From Bathymodiolus japonicus methanotrophic gill symbiont (GTDB taxonomy: Bacteria; Pseudomonadota; Gammaproteobacteria; Methylococcales; Methylomonadaceae): 64,000 nt of DNA. Position numbers and translations under genes: made by a program. The stretch is from the NCBI RefSeq assembly GCF_019721995.1, contig NZ_BLYC01000017.1, positions 1-64,000 of the forward strand. Reading direction: 5' to 3'. The stretch's first letter is position 1, and the number at the start of each line of letters is the position of its first letter. Of this stretch, positions 45,060 to 54,402 are shown one piece after another. A model generated the notes under the pieces. That model did not search any database. It saw only the letters and a program-made list of their open reading frames with translations, and had not been told where the DNA came from.

Positions 45060-45524
45060 TATGCTTGTACTTTTGTCGTTTTTGTTAGCAGTGTTTTTAT
45101 TGTACTGAAGTTTCCCAATTATTGAGTAGCTGAAATACACAATGCTGGTGTATCGAGGTTTATTTTAGGTGGTTTTGCCATGTTTATAGCAAACCCCTAC
45201 TTAATTCCCCTTAGGCAATAGCATTTGAAACGAATGAAAAGACTATTTTTTTTCATATAGTTGTAGCATAGTTTCAATTTTACCATAAATAATTATTGGG
45301 AAACTTCAGTTTATTGTATTCTTTGCTCGGAAAAGTAGTGAGAGACTGAAGCTCGATTGCCGTGAAAGAGAAATAGACGAAGCGGAGGAAACATTACAGC
45401 AAGCGCAAAAAGAATACGCAGCAAGATTTGCATTATTGATGAAACGGGAAAAAGAGGTCAAACAGAAGTTATTGCAATACCAGAAATATATTGAATTTCC
45501 TGATGAACAGCAATGGCATAATTA
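45060..45524 (+). pseudogene. Membrane-anchored coiled-coil protein broken by MITE M1
   Basis: ATG ~45061 begins MLVLLSFLLAVFLLY and is cut by M1 copy f. After the MITE and one frame change, the sequence reads ERLKLDCREREIDEAEETLQ, then QAQKEYAARFALLMKREKEV and KQKLLQYQKYIEFPDEQQ, a coiled coil ending at ~45524. The two parts look like one ~85-aa anchored protein. Family not recognised. Confidence 0.45.
45105..45309. mobile_element. MITE M1 copy f (205 bp)
   Basis: Ends CTGAAGTTTCCCAAT and complement with a 9-bp duplication TTTATTGTA. It interrupts the small membrane and coiled-coil gene. Confidence 0.85.
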
Positions 45525-45628
45525 GGAAAACAATGATGATTTCGATGCTGAGGTTGCGCAACTGTTACATGATAAAGCAAAGGTTATTTTCGATAATATA
45601 GCCAATAAACAATATATCGAAAATAATG

Positions 45629-46457
45629 GTTCTGTCGCATAAATATCCCTTCCCAACGTTATCTGCTATCATAGTTCTAAATTTCAATAAAAGGTGGATC
45701 ACATGCTCAGCTTCAAAGGCACTCACTTTCCAAAAGATGTCATTCTTTATGCTGTTTTCTTTTATGTCAGGTATGGCTTTTCGTATCGCGACCTTGAAGA
45801 AATTATGGAAGAAAGAGGTGTTGAAGTGGATCATGCTACGCTCAATCGTTGGGTTATCCGTTATTCTCCTGCCATTGCTGTAACAGCTAAATCTGAGAAA
45901 CGAGAAACCAACAAATCGTGGCGCATGGATGAAACGTATATCAAAGTGAAGGGGCAGTGGACCTATTTATACCGAGCTGTTGATAGTCACGGGGATACGC
46001 TTGATTTCATGCTTTCTGAGCACCGTGATGAAGAGGCTGCAACCGCATTTTTCAAACAAACGATTAACAATAATGGCTTTCCTGATAAGGTCGTTATGGA
46101 TAAAAGTGGCGCTAACTATGTAGGATTAGCCAATATTAACCTCTTGTTAATCCTCGCTGGGTTTGCCACTATGATCGACATATTACAGGTTAAATATTTG
46201 AATAACATCATCGAACAGGATCATCGCTTTATCAAAAAAATAACAAAACCGATGATGGGCTTTAAAGCGTTTCACTCCGCTCAAGCAACCATTGATGGAA
46301 TTGAAACAGCACATATGATCCGAAAGGGACAATTGTCTGAGGAAAATATTCCTGCTTATAAGCAGTTTATGGCTTTAGCAAGATAGTTATGCATGAAGAC
46401 CAGGAGGTCTGCGCTTTTGATAATTATTGCGACAGAACCTATTTATGCGACAGAACC
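45629..46457 (+). mobile_element. IS6-family insertion sequence
   Basis: The left end GGTTCTGTCGCA at 45629 and its complement TGCGACAGAACC ending 46439, with a second copy of the same end finishing 46457, bracket one transposase. The doubled right end suggests that one IS6 copy inserted next to the end of another or that a partial copy remains. A third, left-type end lies at 49373. Confidence 0.8.
45694..46386 (+). CDS. IS6-family transposase
   Basis: 230 aa, the normal IS6/IS26 length. HFPKDVILYAVFFYVRYGFS begins the family HTH region; SWRMDETYIKVKGQWTYLYR has the first Asp, VVMDKSGANY the second and NNIIEQDHRFIKKITKPMMG the Glu. It starts with GTG at 45694 or ATG at 45703. It appears intact and could still be active; IS6 elements move by replicative cointegrate formation. 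Confidence 0.9.
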   Translation: MDHMLSFKGTHFPKDVILYAVFFYVRYGFSYRDLEEIMEERGVEVDHATLNRWVIRYSPAIAVTAKSEKRETNKSWRMDETYIKVKGQWTYLYRAVDSHGDTLDFMLSEHRDEEAATAFFKQTINNNGFPDKVVMDKSGANYVGLANINLLLILAGFATMIDILQVKYLNNIIEQDHRFIKKITKPMMGFKAFHSAQATIDGIETAHMIRKGQLSEENIPAYKQFMALAR

Positions 46458-46467
46458 GGAAATATCA

Positions 46468-49356
46468 ATGACTACCATACAAAAAATACCACTTTTAATA
46501 ATATTCATAGCTAGTCTTCCACTACAAGCTGAATCATTACATGGGCATAGGGTTAAGGTAAAATATAATCGCGATGATGTGTCTGTCTTAACCAAGACTA
46601 TCACAGCAAGTGACGATGTAAACCCTGATATATCTGATTTCAGAGTATTCGATTTTCTCGATATGAGATACTCAATAGATTTTAAGGAAAATGTTGTATC
46701 GATAATATACACAGGTATTCATGACTACTATCACTTGCAGGTTGGCAAAGATGATAGGTTTATATTCAGAGACGTTGACGATACTTTGAACGATATTACT
46801 TGGGTCGAATTAATATGGAATAATTCTATGCTAGCAGGCATTCGTCGATCTGATATTACAGTCCTCAATAAGAATGAATTTATGATTGAAGTGGGAATGG
46901 CTGTATGTAGTGCCACATTCGCCTCTTTTCAAGATTGGCTTTTTCATGCGGACACGGAATGCCATGATGACGATAGCTCTACTGGTTATTTGAATCAGAT
47001 TAAGGTAAAAGTACACTTCTCTAATGAGAACACTACCAATGCTGAAGCGAGAGCTGCAGCAGAAAGAGCTGAAGACAGAAAAAGAGCTGATGAAGAAAGA
47101 GCTGAAAGGGTAGCTGAGTTAAGAAAAATATCTGATCCTGATTTCTCTATGGATGGACATACTATAGAAACCCGCTGGAAAGAATCAGCCATAAGTACAT
47201 CCAATCATAGAGTAGTTGTTACAGCCAGTGATCATGTGAATCCTGATATTGATGATTTCTCTACATTGCCTAATTCAGAAAAACCTGATTCTTATTTTTG
47301 GGATATAGATTTTCATGAACAGAATATTGTAATGTCATTTAGTGGCGTTGATGATTATTATATCAATGATTCTTCAGGATTTAATTTTTACGGAAACATT
47401 GTCACTATGCCTGAGATTATAGGTGTAGAAGTTATTGACACAGGTTCCTTGCCAGATGGCTTTGATCCAAATTTAGTTACTGTTGATGAGTATAATAATG
47501 TCTATGTGGATCTCAAAGGGGCAAGCATTGGTTATAACGATATTGTTAAAATAAGACTATTTTTTGCTAAAACACCAGAACTGCCAAATACTGATGAAGA
47601 TAATAGCAACATTAATGGATTTAATAATGTTGGTCTAATCACCCAGTCTTTTGATACGCATAAGATAAAAGTTAAATCTTGGGAGGTTAAAGCGGGTGAT
47701 ACTAAAGAATTTTTAAATGAGGAAACTGTTAACGCTAGTGATGAAGTTAAATTTGATGTTGAAAATTTCACTATTTATACAGAAGAAAGTTCGCCTACCG
47801 TTAATTGGAGTATAAACTTTCATGAAGATGTAATTGCATTAACGAACACATCAAACAATTATATGCATACAACATCGGCTGGGTTTTATTTTGAAGATGT
47901 AGACGATACTATGCCTGATATTCTAGGTGTAATAGCGTTTCATAATTACTATGCTCCGACAGGATTTGACCCTAGTCTAATTACATTTGATGCAAACCAT
48001 ATTTATGTGGATTTAAAAGGCTCAAACTGCTCTTTATTATGTCATTTTGAAGAAAGTCCAACTAGGTATAAAAACCGTATTATTTTAAAAGTCATTTTTG
48101 CAGTTGATTACCCTAGAGTTGATACCTTACTAAACGCTATAGAATTAGTGAACTCTGTTAATTTCCCTGGTCATAAAGAGTCATATATACATCGCTGGGG
48201 AACATCCTATAAACGTTACTACCCTATCTCTAATAACTATCTTAAAGTTGAGAATAACACAGTATACATGGAAGGTGATGATTACGAAGGTTTAGTAAAT
48301 GCTGGTACATTAGATACATTGTATGAAACTTATAATGTACCTGAAACAGTAGATACTCTTCAATCATTTTATGGGCATAATATATACGTAAACTATGCGT
48401 TTAATCATCTTTCTGAAGATGACCCTAAAAGAATTAAAGGAGAAAAAACTGTTACAGTGAATTCTAAGATAAATCCTGACATTCGACTCTTCAAACCTTA
48501 TCCTGAGCATGATTTTATTAATTGGGGTATAAATTTCAAAGAGGACACCTTAGAGCTAATCTATAGGACTAATATATCAACCACTTTCTCTAGTGGTGAT
48601 AAAAAAATTGGATTTAACTTTGTTGATGTTGACAACACTATGCCAGATATACTTAACGTATCAATGGCAGACTCTAACTACACTATGCCGGGGTTTGATC
48701 CCTCACTTATTGTATTTGATAAAGACAGTATTTTCGTTGATCTAAGCGGCGTATATTGTACTGAGTGGGTTGATGAGACACATAATTATTGTCCAAACTC
48801 TGATAGCCCAACAGGTAGAAATAACATCATCAGTCTGAAAGTAGAATTTGATATTCCTCTAGAACAGAAAAGAACAAAGGTTGATACTAAACGTGTTGAC
48901 GCACTATTTGATACTTTAGAAACGGAATATCCTCAATATTTTCCTGATCATAAAGAATCCTATTTCTTAGAAGATAGTACGGATTATGTTCGTTACTATG
49001 CTAGTACTGATTTTTTTCTAAAAGTAAAAGATAATAAGCTATATTTTGAAGGTGGTGAGTTCGATAGTGAAAGTGATAGAGGAACTCTAGATTCTATGTA
49101 CTTACTGTATGATATTCCTGACTTTTCAAGAATTGACTTATTATTTTATGCTGTAGAATTGAAGTACCCAAGCTATTTTCCCTCACACCCAGAGTCTAGT
49201 GTTTTTGATAGCGGTTACTATGGACGATACTACCCAACAACTAAAAATTATATGGGAATTAAAGATAAAGGAGGGTACGTATGGGGTGATAGTTTTGGTG
49301 GAGTAGTTTATACAGGTACTTTAGATAGCTTATATACAGAATATAATATTCCCTAG
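46468..49356 (+). CDS. Large secreted repeat protein with two kinds of module
   Basis: 963 aa from ATG 46468, chosen because it opens with a signal peptide (MTTIQKIPLLIIFIASLPLQ, then AES); the frame also opens inside the IS6 end upstream. The first ~560 and a later ~160 residues hold four copies of a ~120-residue module with signature DxVNPDIxxF, WxIxFxExxI, DVDDTMPDIL, GFDPSLITFD and IYVDLKG. A short charged coiled coil links modules 1 and 2. Three copies of a ~75-residue module follow or intervene: YFPSHPESSxF, RYYPTTKNYMGI, GTLDSLYxxYNIP. Neither module has a catalytic signature; beta-rich surface or adhesion domains are likely. Confidence 0.7.
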   Translation: MTTIQKIPLLIIFIASLPLQAESLHGHRVKVKYNRDDVSVLTKTITASDDVNPDISDFRVFDFLDMRYSIDFKENVVSIIYTGIHDYYHLQVGKDDRFIFRDVDDTLNDITWVELIWNNSMLAGIRRSDITVLNKNEFMIEVGMAVCSATFASFQDWLFHADTECHDDDSSTGYLNQIKVKVHFSNENTTNAEARAAAERAEDRKRADEERAERVAELRKISDPDFSMDGHTIETRWKESAISTSNHRVVVTASDHVNPDIDDFSTLPNSEKPDSYFWDIDFHEQNIVMSFSGVDDYYINDSSGFNFYGNIVTMPEIIGVEVIDTGSLPDGFDPNLVTVDEYNNVYVDLKGASIGYNDIVKIRLFFAKTPELPNTDEDNSNINGFNNVGLITQSFDTHKIKVKSWEVKAGDTKEFLNEETVNASDEVKFDVENFTIYTEESSPTVNWSINFHEDVIALTNTSNNYMHTTSAGFYFEDVDDTMPDILGVIAFHNYYAPTGFDPSLITFDANHIYVDLKGSNCSLLCHFEESPTRYKNRIILKVIFAVDYPRVDTLLNAIELVNSVNFPGHKESYIHRWGTSYKRYYPISNNYLKVENNTVYMEGDDYEGLVNAGTLDTLYETYNVPETVDTLQSFYGHNIYVNYAFNHLSEDDPKRIKGEKTVTVNSKINPDIRLFKPYPEHDFINWGINFKEDTLELIYRTNISTTFSSGDKKIGFNFVDVDNTMPDILNVSMADSNYTMPGFDPSLIVFDKDSIFVDLSGVYCTEWVDETHNYCPNSDSPTGRNNIISLKVEFDIPLEQKRTKVDTKRVDALFDTLETEYPQYFPDHKESYFLEDSTDYVRYYASTDFFLKVKDNKLYFEGGEFDSESDRGTLDSMYLLYDIPDFSRIDLLFYAVELKYPSYFPSHPESSVFDSGYYGRYYPTTKNYMGIKDKGGYVWGDSFGGVVYTGTLDSLYTEYNIP

Positions 49357-49372
49357 GAACCGGAGTCCAGAC

Positions 49373-49384
49373 GGTTCTGTCGCA
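49373..49384 (+). mobile_element. IS6 terminal repeat, rest of the element lost
   Basis: GGTTCTGTCGCA is identical to the left end at 45629 and is followed at once by element A4 instead of the IS6 body. The repeat-protein gene is therefore bracketed by IS6 ends. Confidence 0.7.
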
Positions 49385-49664
49385 CGCTGAAAATCATGGA
49401 AACGTAGCTTAGCGAAGTGGTGATTTTTAGTCCCTGATAGGCGACAGGGCAATTCGCTGATTCGACGTGTGCTAGCAGCACGCGAGAGGAGCAAGAATTG
49501 GATTCCGAATAGCCGTCCAGCCAGTGAGGTAGTAATGACGAAGCGGCTTTTGTGCGTAGTCGTTGCGGACGCGGGGCGTTCAGGGCATCTCCCATCCGCT
49601 GCGTAGGTGAACGAATTATGGCGACAGGAGTCCCGGAATTTCGTGAGGTAGCATGGCGCGCCTG
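49385..49664 (+). repeat. CGCTG element type A (copy A4, 280 bp)
   Basis: Full length, with a G-G and other single changes against the other copies. It begins directly after an IS6 end and is followed by GTATTACTTATT. Whether the right flank was once joined to IS6 cannot be told here. Confidence 0.9.
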
Positions 49665-49811
49665 GTATTACTTATTAACAATCGTTTTTAGCAAAAATTC
49701 CGGTTAAAGGCGTTTTTAATGATAATGTACTTTTAAAAAAAGCTTGAATCTCATTACAAGAATAAGACTTACAATACCCCCCCCCTGCTAATACTTTTTA
49801 AAGGCGAATAC

Positions 49812-50717
49812 ATGTTATCTAAGCGACTTTTATATACATTACTGCTAACACTTCCCGTTAGCTCCTATTCGCATACTGGAGGCCTAAATAAAGAAGGCTG
49901 TCACACCAACAAAAAGACCGCTACTTATCACTGTCATCAGCAAAAGAAATCAACGAAACGTTCTGAACCAAATAAACCAACACAATCCGCATTAAGCAAA
50001 AGTGAACTGTCCTCCCCTGCATTAATTGAGCAAGTTGACGATCATAGGCAGGATTTAATGAAGTTGGATTATGAAGGCTTTACAATTTGGTTAGATTGTC
50101 AAAAACGCGGGGCAGTGAAATTTAGATACAACGCGCAGCGGGATACTGGAAACTTTAAACGCAGCAGTCGTTTTTACCTAGACCCGAATGTTCCTAAAGA
50201 ATGTCAGCAATATTCAGCTAAAACCTACAAAGCAAAAGATCAAAGATATGACCGGGGTCACCTAGTCCCGGCTAATCACCTAGACTACTCAAAGTCAGCG
50301 ATTAAAGGCTCTAACACGATGACTAATATTCTGCCACAAGCGGCTAATATGAATCGGGGTGCTTGGCTCATGACGGAAGAAATTACCGAATGCTATCGTG
50401 ATATAGCTGATTTATTGATTATTGGTGGTGTGATCTGGGGCAATAATCCGGATGATGATTATTTTGTTAAATCACATGGCGTAAAAACACCGAGTGCATT
50501 CTGGAAGGTAATTATTCGAGGTACTGGATCAAATGAACGCGCGATTGCCTGGATTGTGCCTAACTCTCAAGAAGCAACACGTAAAAAATCCGATGCTTAC
50601 ATTGTTTCGATTAAAGAGATTGAACGAGTCACTGGCGAAATGGTTCCCGTAGCTGATTTTACTAAGTATGATAAATCTAACCCTTGGGTCATTCCTAGAG
50701 GATGTAATAAAGGATAA
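49812..50717 (+). CDS. Secreted DNA/RNA non-specific endonuclease (NUC1)
   Basis: 301 aa. A signal peptide (MLSKRLLYTLLLTLPVSSYS) is followed by a small HTGGLNKEGCHTNKKTATYH-type domain ending CHQQ, common before secreted nucleases. The C-terminal two thirds are NUC1: DRGHLVPANHLDYSKSAIKG carries the catalytic His of the DRGH motif and TNILPQAANMNRGAW the Mg2+-binding Asn. It could feed on environmental DNA or act on competitors. It lies in the accessory island, without a visible immunity gene. Confidence 0.9.
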   Translation: MLSKRLLYTLLLTLPVSSYSHTGGLNKEGCHTNKKTATYHCHQQKKSTKRSEPNKPTQSALSKSELSSPALIEQVDDHRQDLMKLDYEGFTIWLDCQKRGAVKFRYNAQRDTGNFKRSSRFYLDPNVPKECQQYSAKTYKAKDQRYDRGHLVPANHLDYSKSAIKGSNTMTNILPQAANMNRGAWLMTEEITECYRDIADLLIIGGVIWGNNPDDDYFVKSHGVKTPSAFWKVIIRGTGSNERAIAWIVPNSQEATRKKSDAYIVSIKEIERVTGEMVPVADFTKYDKSNPWVIPRGCNKG

Positions 50718-50789
50718 TACTTTGGTAAAAATCCTAAATTGAATTCTGTTACAATAAATCAACTTGATTAAGTGTAACAAAATTCAATA

Positions 50790-51023
50790 ATGACAACATC
50801 GAACTGGGGCGGTAAACGCGAAGGAGCAGGACGTAAACAAGCTCAAGAAACTAATAAGACGCGTGTTGTGCGTGTTGATGAGGCATTAATACCGTTAATT
50901 AATGATTTAAAAGACCAATATAAGAAAGGTTGTGGATTAAATGACTTGACTATAGTTACAAGTAATGTAACTACCCAGCGTGTTCTTTTTACTTTAAAAT
51001 CAAATGGATATATTTTAATTTAA
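50790..51023 (+). CDS. Short protein with GGKREGAGRK basic motif
   Basis: 77 aa: MTTSNWGGKREGAGRKQAQE, then a stretch VVRVDEALIPLINDLKDQYK, then a divergent end. The GGKREGAGRK start is typical of small plasmid and phage proteins that probably bind DNA. The end looks truncated or altered; the coiled-coil frame at 51400-51807 may be the rest of the same gene, separated by stops and by element B4. Confidence 0.45.
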   Translation: MTTSNWGGKREGAGRKQAQETNKTRVVRVDEALIPLINDLKDQYKKGCGLNDLTIVTSNVTTQRVLFTLKSNGYILI

Positions 51024-51080
51024 CCTGACTTTAGTCATTTTCACCTTTAAAAAGGGGTGAAAATCGGACTAAAATTCAGA

Positions 51081-51340
51081 CGCTGTCAGCCCCGGACGGG
51101 CTGATAGTCTCCAGAAGGCGCAGGGAAATTTGCCAATCCGAAGTGCGCGATAGCGCGCGAGGGAGGCTAAAATTTTATCCCGAATAGCCGTAGAGCCATT
51201 TGTGGTAGCCATGACTGAGCTGCTTTGTGCTCAGTCTGTGGCGGACGGAGGGCGGCTGAAGCATCTCCTGTTCGCTGCGTAGGTGAACGAATTACGGCGA
51301 CAGGAGTCCCGGAATTTCGTGAGGTAGCATGGCGCGCCTG
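51081..51340 (+). repeat. CGCTG element type B (copy B4, 260 bp)
   Basis: Full length, few changes from B1 and B2. Flanks are AAAATTCAGA and GAGATACATT. Here the adjoining remnant frames are on the same strand as the CGCTG-first strand, so if this copy truly lies within a gene it is the exception to the antisense rule; the surrounding frames are however already closed by stops. Confidence 0.92.
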
Positions 51341-51399
51341 GAGATACATTAATTATTATTTTAAATCAATCTGTTATGAGTTTAAATTACGCTGAGTAG

Positions 51400-51807
51400 T
51401 TACCAAGTAATCAAGATGCAAAACAACAAACGACCTTATACAATGATCCTGCTTCCGTCAGCATTGTTACTGATTTACAAGAAAAAATATTACGATTAGA
51501 AGCTGAAAAGCAACTTATTGAAGCTAAGCTAATAGAAAGAGAGTCTATTAGCTTGAATTTTGTTCATGAGCTAGATAAAGAACATTTAAAAGCTGTGCAT
51601 GCAGATAGTAAAGTAGAAAGCTTAAAGTCGAGTTACCGGTATTTAAAGCGTACTTATGATGAATTATTACATCGAGAATATGATTGTATGGCCATTAAAA
51701 CTAATGGAGATAGATGCAGTAAACCAGCTAAGGTAGATTCTATTCAAAATGGGTTAATGATTCGGGTTTGTTTGCAGCATAAGAAGTTAGCAGAAGAAAG
51801 AAAATGA
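51400..51807 (+). pseudogene. Coiled-coil protein with C-terminal cysteine motif, no start
   Basis: The frame is open after a TAG at 51397: LPSNQDAKQQTTLYNDPASV, a coiled coil (LQEKILRLEAEKQLIEAKLI, ERESISLNFVHELDKEHLKA), then YDCMAIKTNGDRCSKPAKVD and RVCLQHKK, a possible metal-binding Cys/His end. An internal ATG at 51562 allows an 81-84 aa product. Likely the 3' part of the gene beginning at 50790. Confidence 0.45.
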
Positions 51808-51865
51808 AGGCATTTTCTTTTTGGTTTTTAATAATTATTTAAAATAAAAACTAAGTTACCTGAAT

Positions 51866-52603
51866 TCAAGTCATAAGTACATAACCCAATAAATTTTTCA
51901 TATCTATCCCAGTCAGCTCTTCAAATACCTCATAAGGTGTTTTGTAATTGAGACACTTTTTAGGGCGACTATTTAGCTTATCAACGGCTATAAAAACCTC
52001 TTTTATCGTAACATCAATCAACTCCATTACTTTAGGGAAATACTGTCTTAATAAGCCATTAGCATTCTCATTTTGCCCTCTTTCCCAAGAGCTGTATGGA
52101 GTCGAAAAATACGTATCACAACCTAGTGCTTCTGCTATTTTTTCATGCAGGGTAAACTCTTTCCCGTTATCAAAAGTAATTGTTTTAACAAAGCTTTTTA
52201 TAGGATCAAGCATTAAAATAGTTGCGTCTAATACATATTGAGCCTTTTTCCCCGCTAAAGGGAAGGCCAACCGTAATTTAGAGACTCGCTCATCCAACGT
52301 TACAATCGCCCCTTTGTGATTTTTCCCAATGATTGTATCTGCCTCCCAATCACCTATACGCTCACGGTTGTTGACCTCTTCAGGACGCTCATCTATATCG
52401 ACTCTATTAGGGATTCCTGTCCTATTATGGGCTGACCCATACCGCTTGCGATAGGTTTTGTTCTGATGCCGAAGATGCTTGTATAGTTCACCCCCTGCCT
52501 TTTTGTCCGCCAGAATATGCTGGTAGATTGTTTCATGATGAAGACTAATTATACCCTCTTGTTTTAACCGCCCTGCAATCTGCTCAGGACTCCAGTCATC
52601 CTC
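51866..52603 (-). pseudogene. IS30-family transposase, N-terminus missing
   Basis: A continuous reverse-strand frame from element A5 (52603) to 51866 encodes ~245 residues: DDWSPEQIAGRLKQEGIISL, RERIGDWEADTIIGKNHKGA (first Asp), KTITFDNGKEFTLHEKIAEA (second Asp) and NENANGLLRQYFPKVMELID (Glu). The N-terminal HTH is absent because the gene ends abruptly at the element. Confidence 0.85.
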
Positions 52604-52883
52604 CGCTGAAAATCATGGAAACGGAGCTTAGCGAAGTGGTGATTTTTAGTCCCTGATAGGCGACAGGGCAATTCGCTGATTCGACGTGTTCTAGCAGCAC
52701 GCGAGAGGAGCAAGAATTGCATTCCGAATAGCCGTCCAGCCAGTGAGGTAGTAATGACGAAGCGGCTTTTGTGCGTAGTCGTTGCGGACGCAGGGCGTTC
52801 AGGGCATCTCCCATCCGCTGCGTAGGTGAACGAATTATGGCGACAGGAGTCCCGGAATTTCGTGAGGTAGCATGGCGCGCCTG
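52604..52883 (+). repeat. CGCTG element type A (copy A5, 280 bp) at an IS30/IS4 junction
   Basis: The left flank is IS30 transposase and the right flank is the middle of the IS4 transposase (GCTTTAGTTTCC), both coding on the reverse strand. The two were not adjacent originally, so the element marks a recombination or deletion point. Full length. Confidence 0.9.
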
Positions 52884-54119
52884 GCTTTAGTTTCCTTGAA
52901 ATTACTTTTAGTGTTATTGAATGTCTTTTCAATCGTCCATCGTTTGAAATATAGCATGGCAATGGCTCCAGGGTTAATAGTCATTGGCAAGGTTGTCACA
53001 AACCGGTGAAGTTTTCCGGTTTCTGGATCACGGTAATCCACCACGTTAAATTTGATGCCCTTGTTTTCGTACGCACTGTATGCTTCAACCCCTGTATTGA
53101 TCTCATGCCGGGAGTCAAAAGGGATAGACTCAACCAGAGTCGCAATTGAATTTTCTTTTAGCATTGAAATCATGTAATTAGCATGTCGTTTCTGCCGATC
53201 CCACCAGACAAAGTCGGTGACGGCTTTATCGTAGACATAGAGATGTTTCTGAGAGCTGTTATTTCCCTTCGCTGAAAATCATGGAAACGGAGCTTAGCGA
53301 AGTGGTGATTTTTAGTCCCTGATAGGCGACAGGGCGATTCGCTGATTCGACGTGTGCTAGCAGCACGCGAGAGGAGCAAGAATTGCATTCCGAATAGCCG
53401 TCCAGCCAGTGAGGTAGTAATGACGAAGCGGCTTTTGTGCGTAGTCGTTGCGGACGCAGGGCGTTCAGGGCATCTCCCGTCCGCTGCGTAGGTGAACGAA
53501 TTATGGCGACAGGAGTCCCGGAATTTCGTGAGGTAGCATGGCGCGCCTGGTTTTTCTTTTCAATATGATCTCGTAACACAGGTATTTCTTGATGTCTCTG
53601 AGTTCCGTTTGTCACCAGACAAAGAAATCTGAGCAACCCACTTCTGAGATTCAACGCGTAAATCCCCACGGCCGCATAAACTTTCCCCTTGCTGTTTTTT
53701 TCAGTATGGCAGGCATGATCAATAAAATGTCCATCCGCTGCTTCTATGGTGTATTCGTCAAGTTCCGGGAATGCTTCAAGATAATCAATGCCTTGCGATA
53801 ACAGTGTTTCAGCGTGAAGATGATAGCTCTGCTGTTCAAATGCCTCAAGCATACTTGTTCGTCTATGCGACTTCAGTGATTTAAAATACGTTGAGTGGGG
53901 AAGCAGCTGGCCATAAATCTGTTCATTGGTTTGGAGGAAATGGCGACCACTATCGACTACACTGATACAGCGTAATAACCCAAGCCGAATAAAGTCGATA
54001 TCCTTCAACTCTGGGCATGAACGAGCCCACAAAGGATGACGCTCTGCTAACAGGGCACGTTCCATACTTTCATTGCAGTGTTGGTGAATATGTTCAGAGA
54101 GTGGTAGGTCTTTAAGCAT
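52884..54119 (-). pseudogene. IS4-family transposase, interrupted and 3'-truncated
   Basis: Joining 54119-53550 to 53269-52884 after removal of A6 gives LRDHIEK, then the NISSQ-like KGNNSSQKHLYVYDKAVTDF, with the DDE residues in place. It serves as the reference for the correct frame across the homopolymer that is expanded in IS4-b and IS4-c. Confidence 0.85.
53270..53549 (+). repeat. CGCTG element type A (copy A6, 280 bp) inside the IS4-e transposase
   Basis: Other IS4 copies read TTTCCCTT followed by GTTTTGCTTTTC; here 280 bp lie between them, nothing duplicated or lost apart from one substitution downstream. It is antisense to the transposase. Because 280 is not a multiple of 3, the insert shifts the frame. 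Confidence 0.93.
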
Positions 54120-54402
54120 GGGTGATATCCGTTTATGAGGTGATTAAAACGGAAATTTTTAGAAAAATTTTTTCGGCAAATGCAAGCTTTATTTGAAATT
54201 ATTTGTTGTTTTTTACGGTGCCTACAGAGTGTCTATTTGCTGTTATAAGTGATTAAAATCAAAAAGATGGAAATATTCGAGTGGTGCTACCTTCAGGTAG
54301 GTTATAGGCTGCTTTGTTTAGGTGCTTCTTCTTTCAATGGGAACACTGATGAAATATTAAGGAAGCGGGGCCAATAGCCCCGTTTCCAGTTTAGATTATT
54401 AC

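Larger units (their letters stand above)
52884..54351 (-). mobile_element. IS4-family element copy IS4-e, truncated, with element A6
   Basis: The right end GGGAACACTGATG finishes at 54351; the left part is lost at element A5. Transposase from 54119 is free of the G-run frameshift (AVGIYALNLRSG) and is interrupted only by A6. The C-terminal ~110 codons, after FKRWTIEKTFNNTKSNFKET, are missing. Confidence 0.88.
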
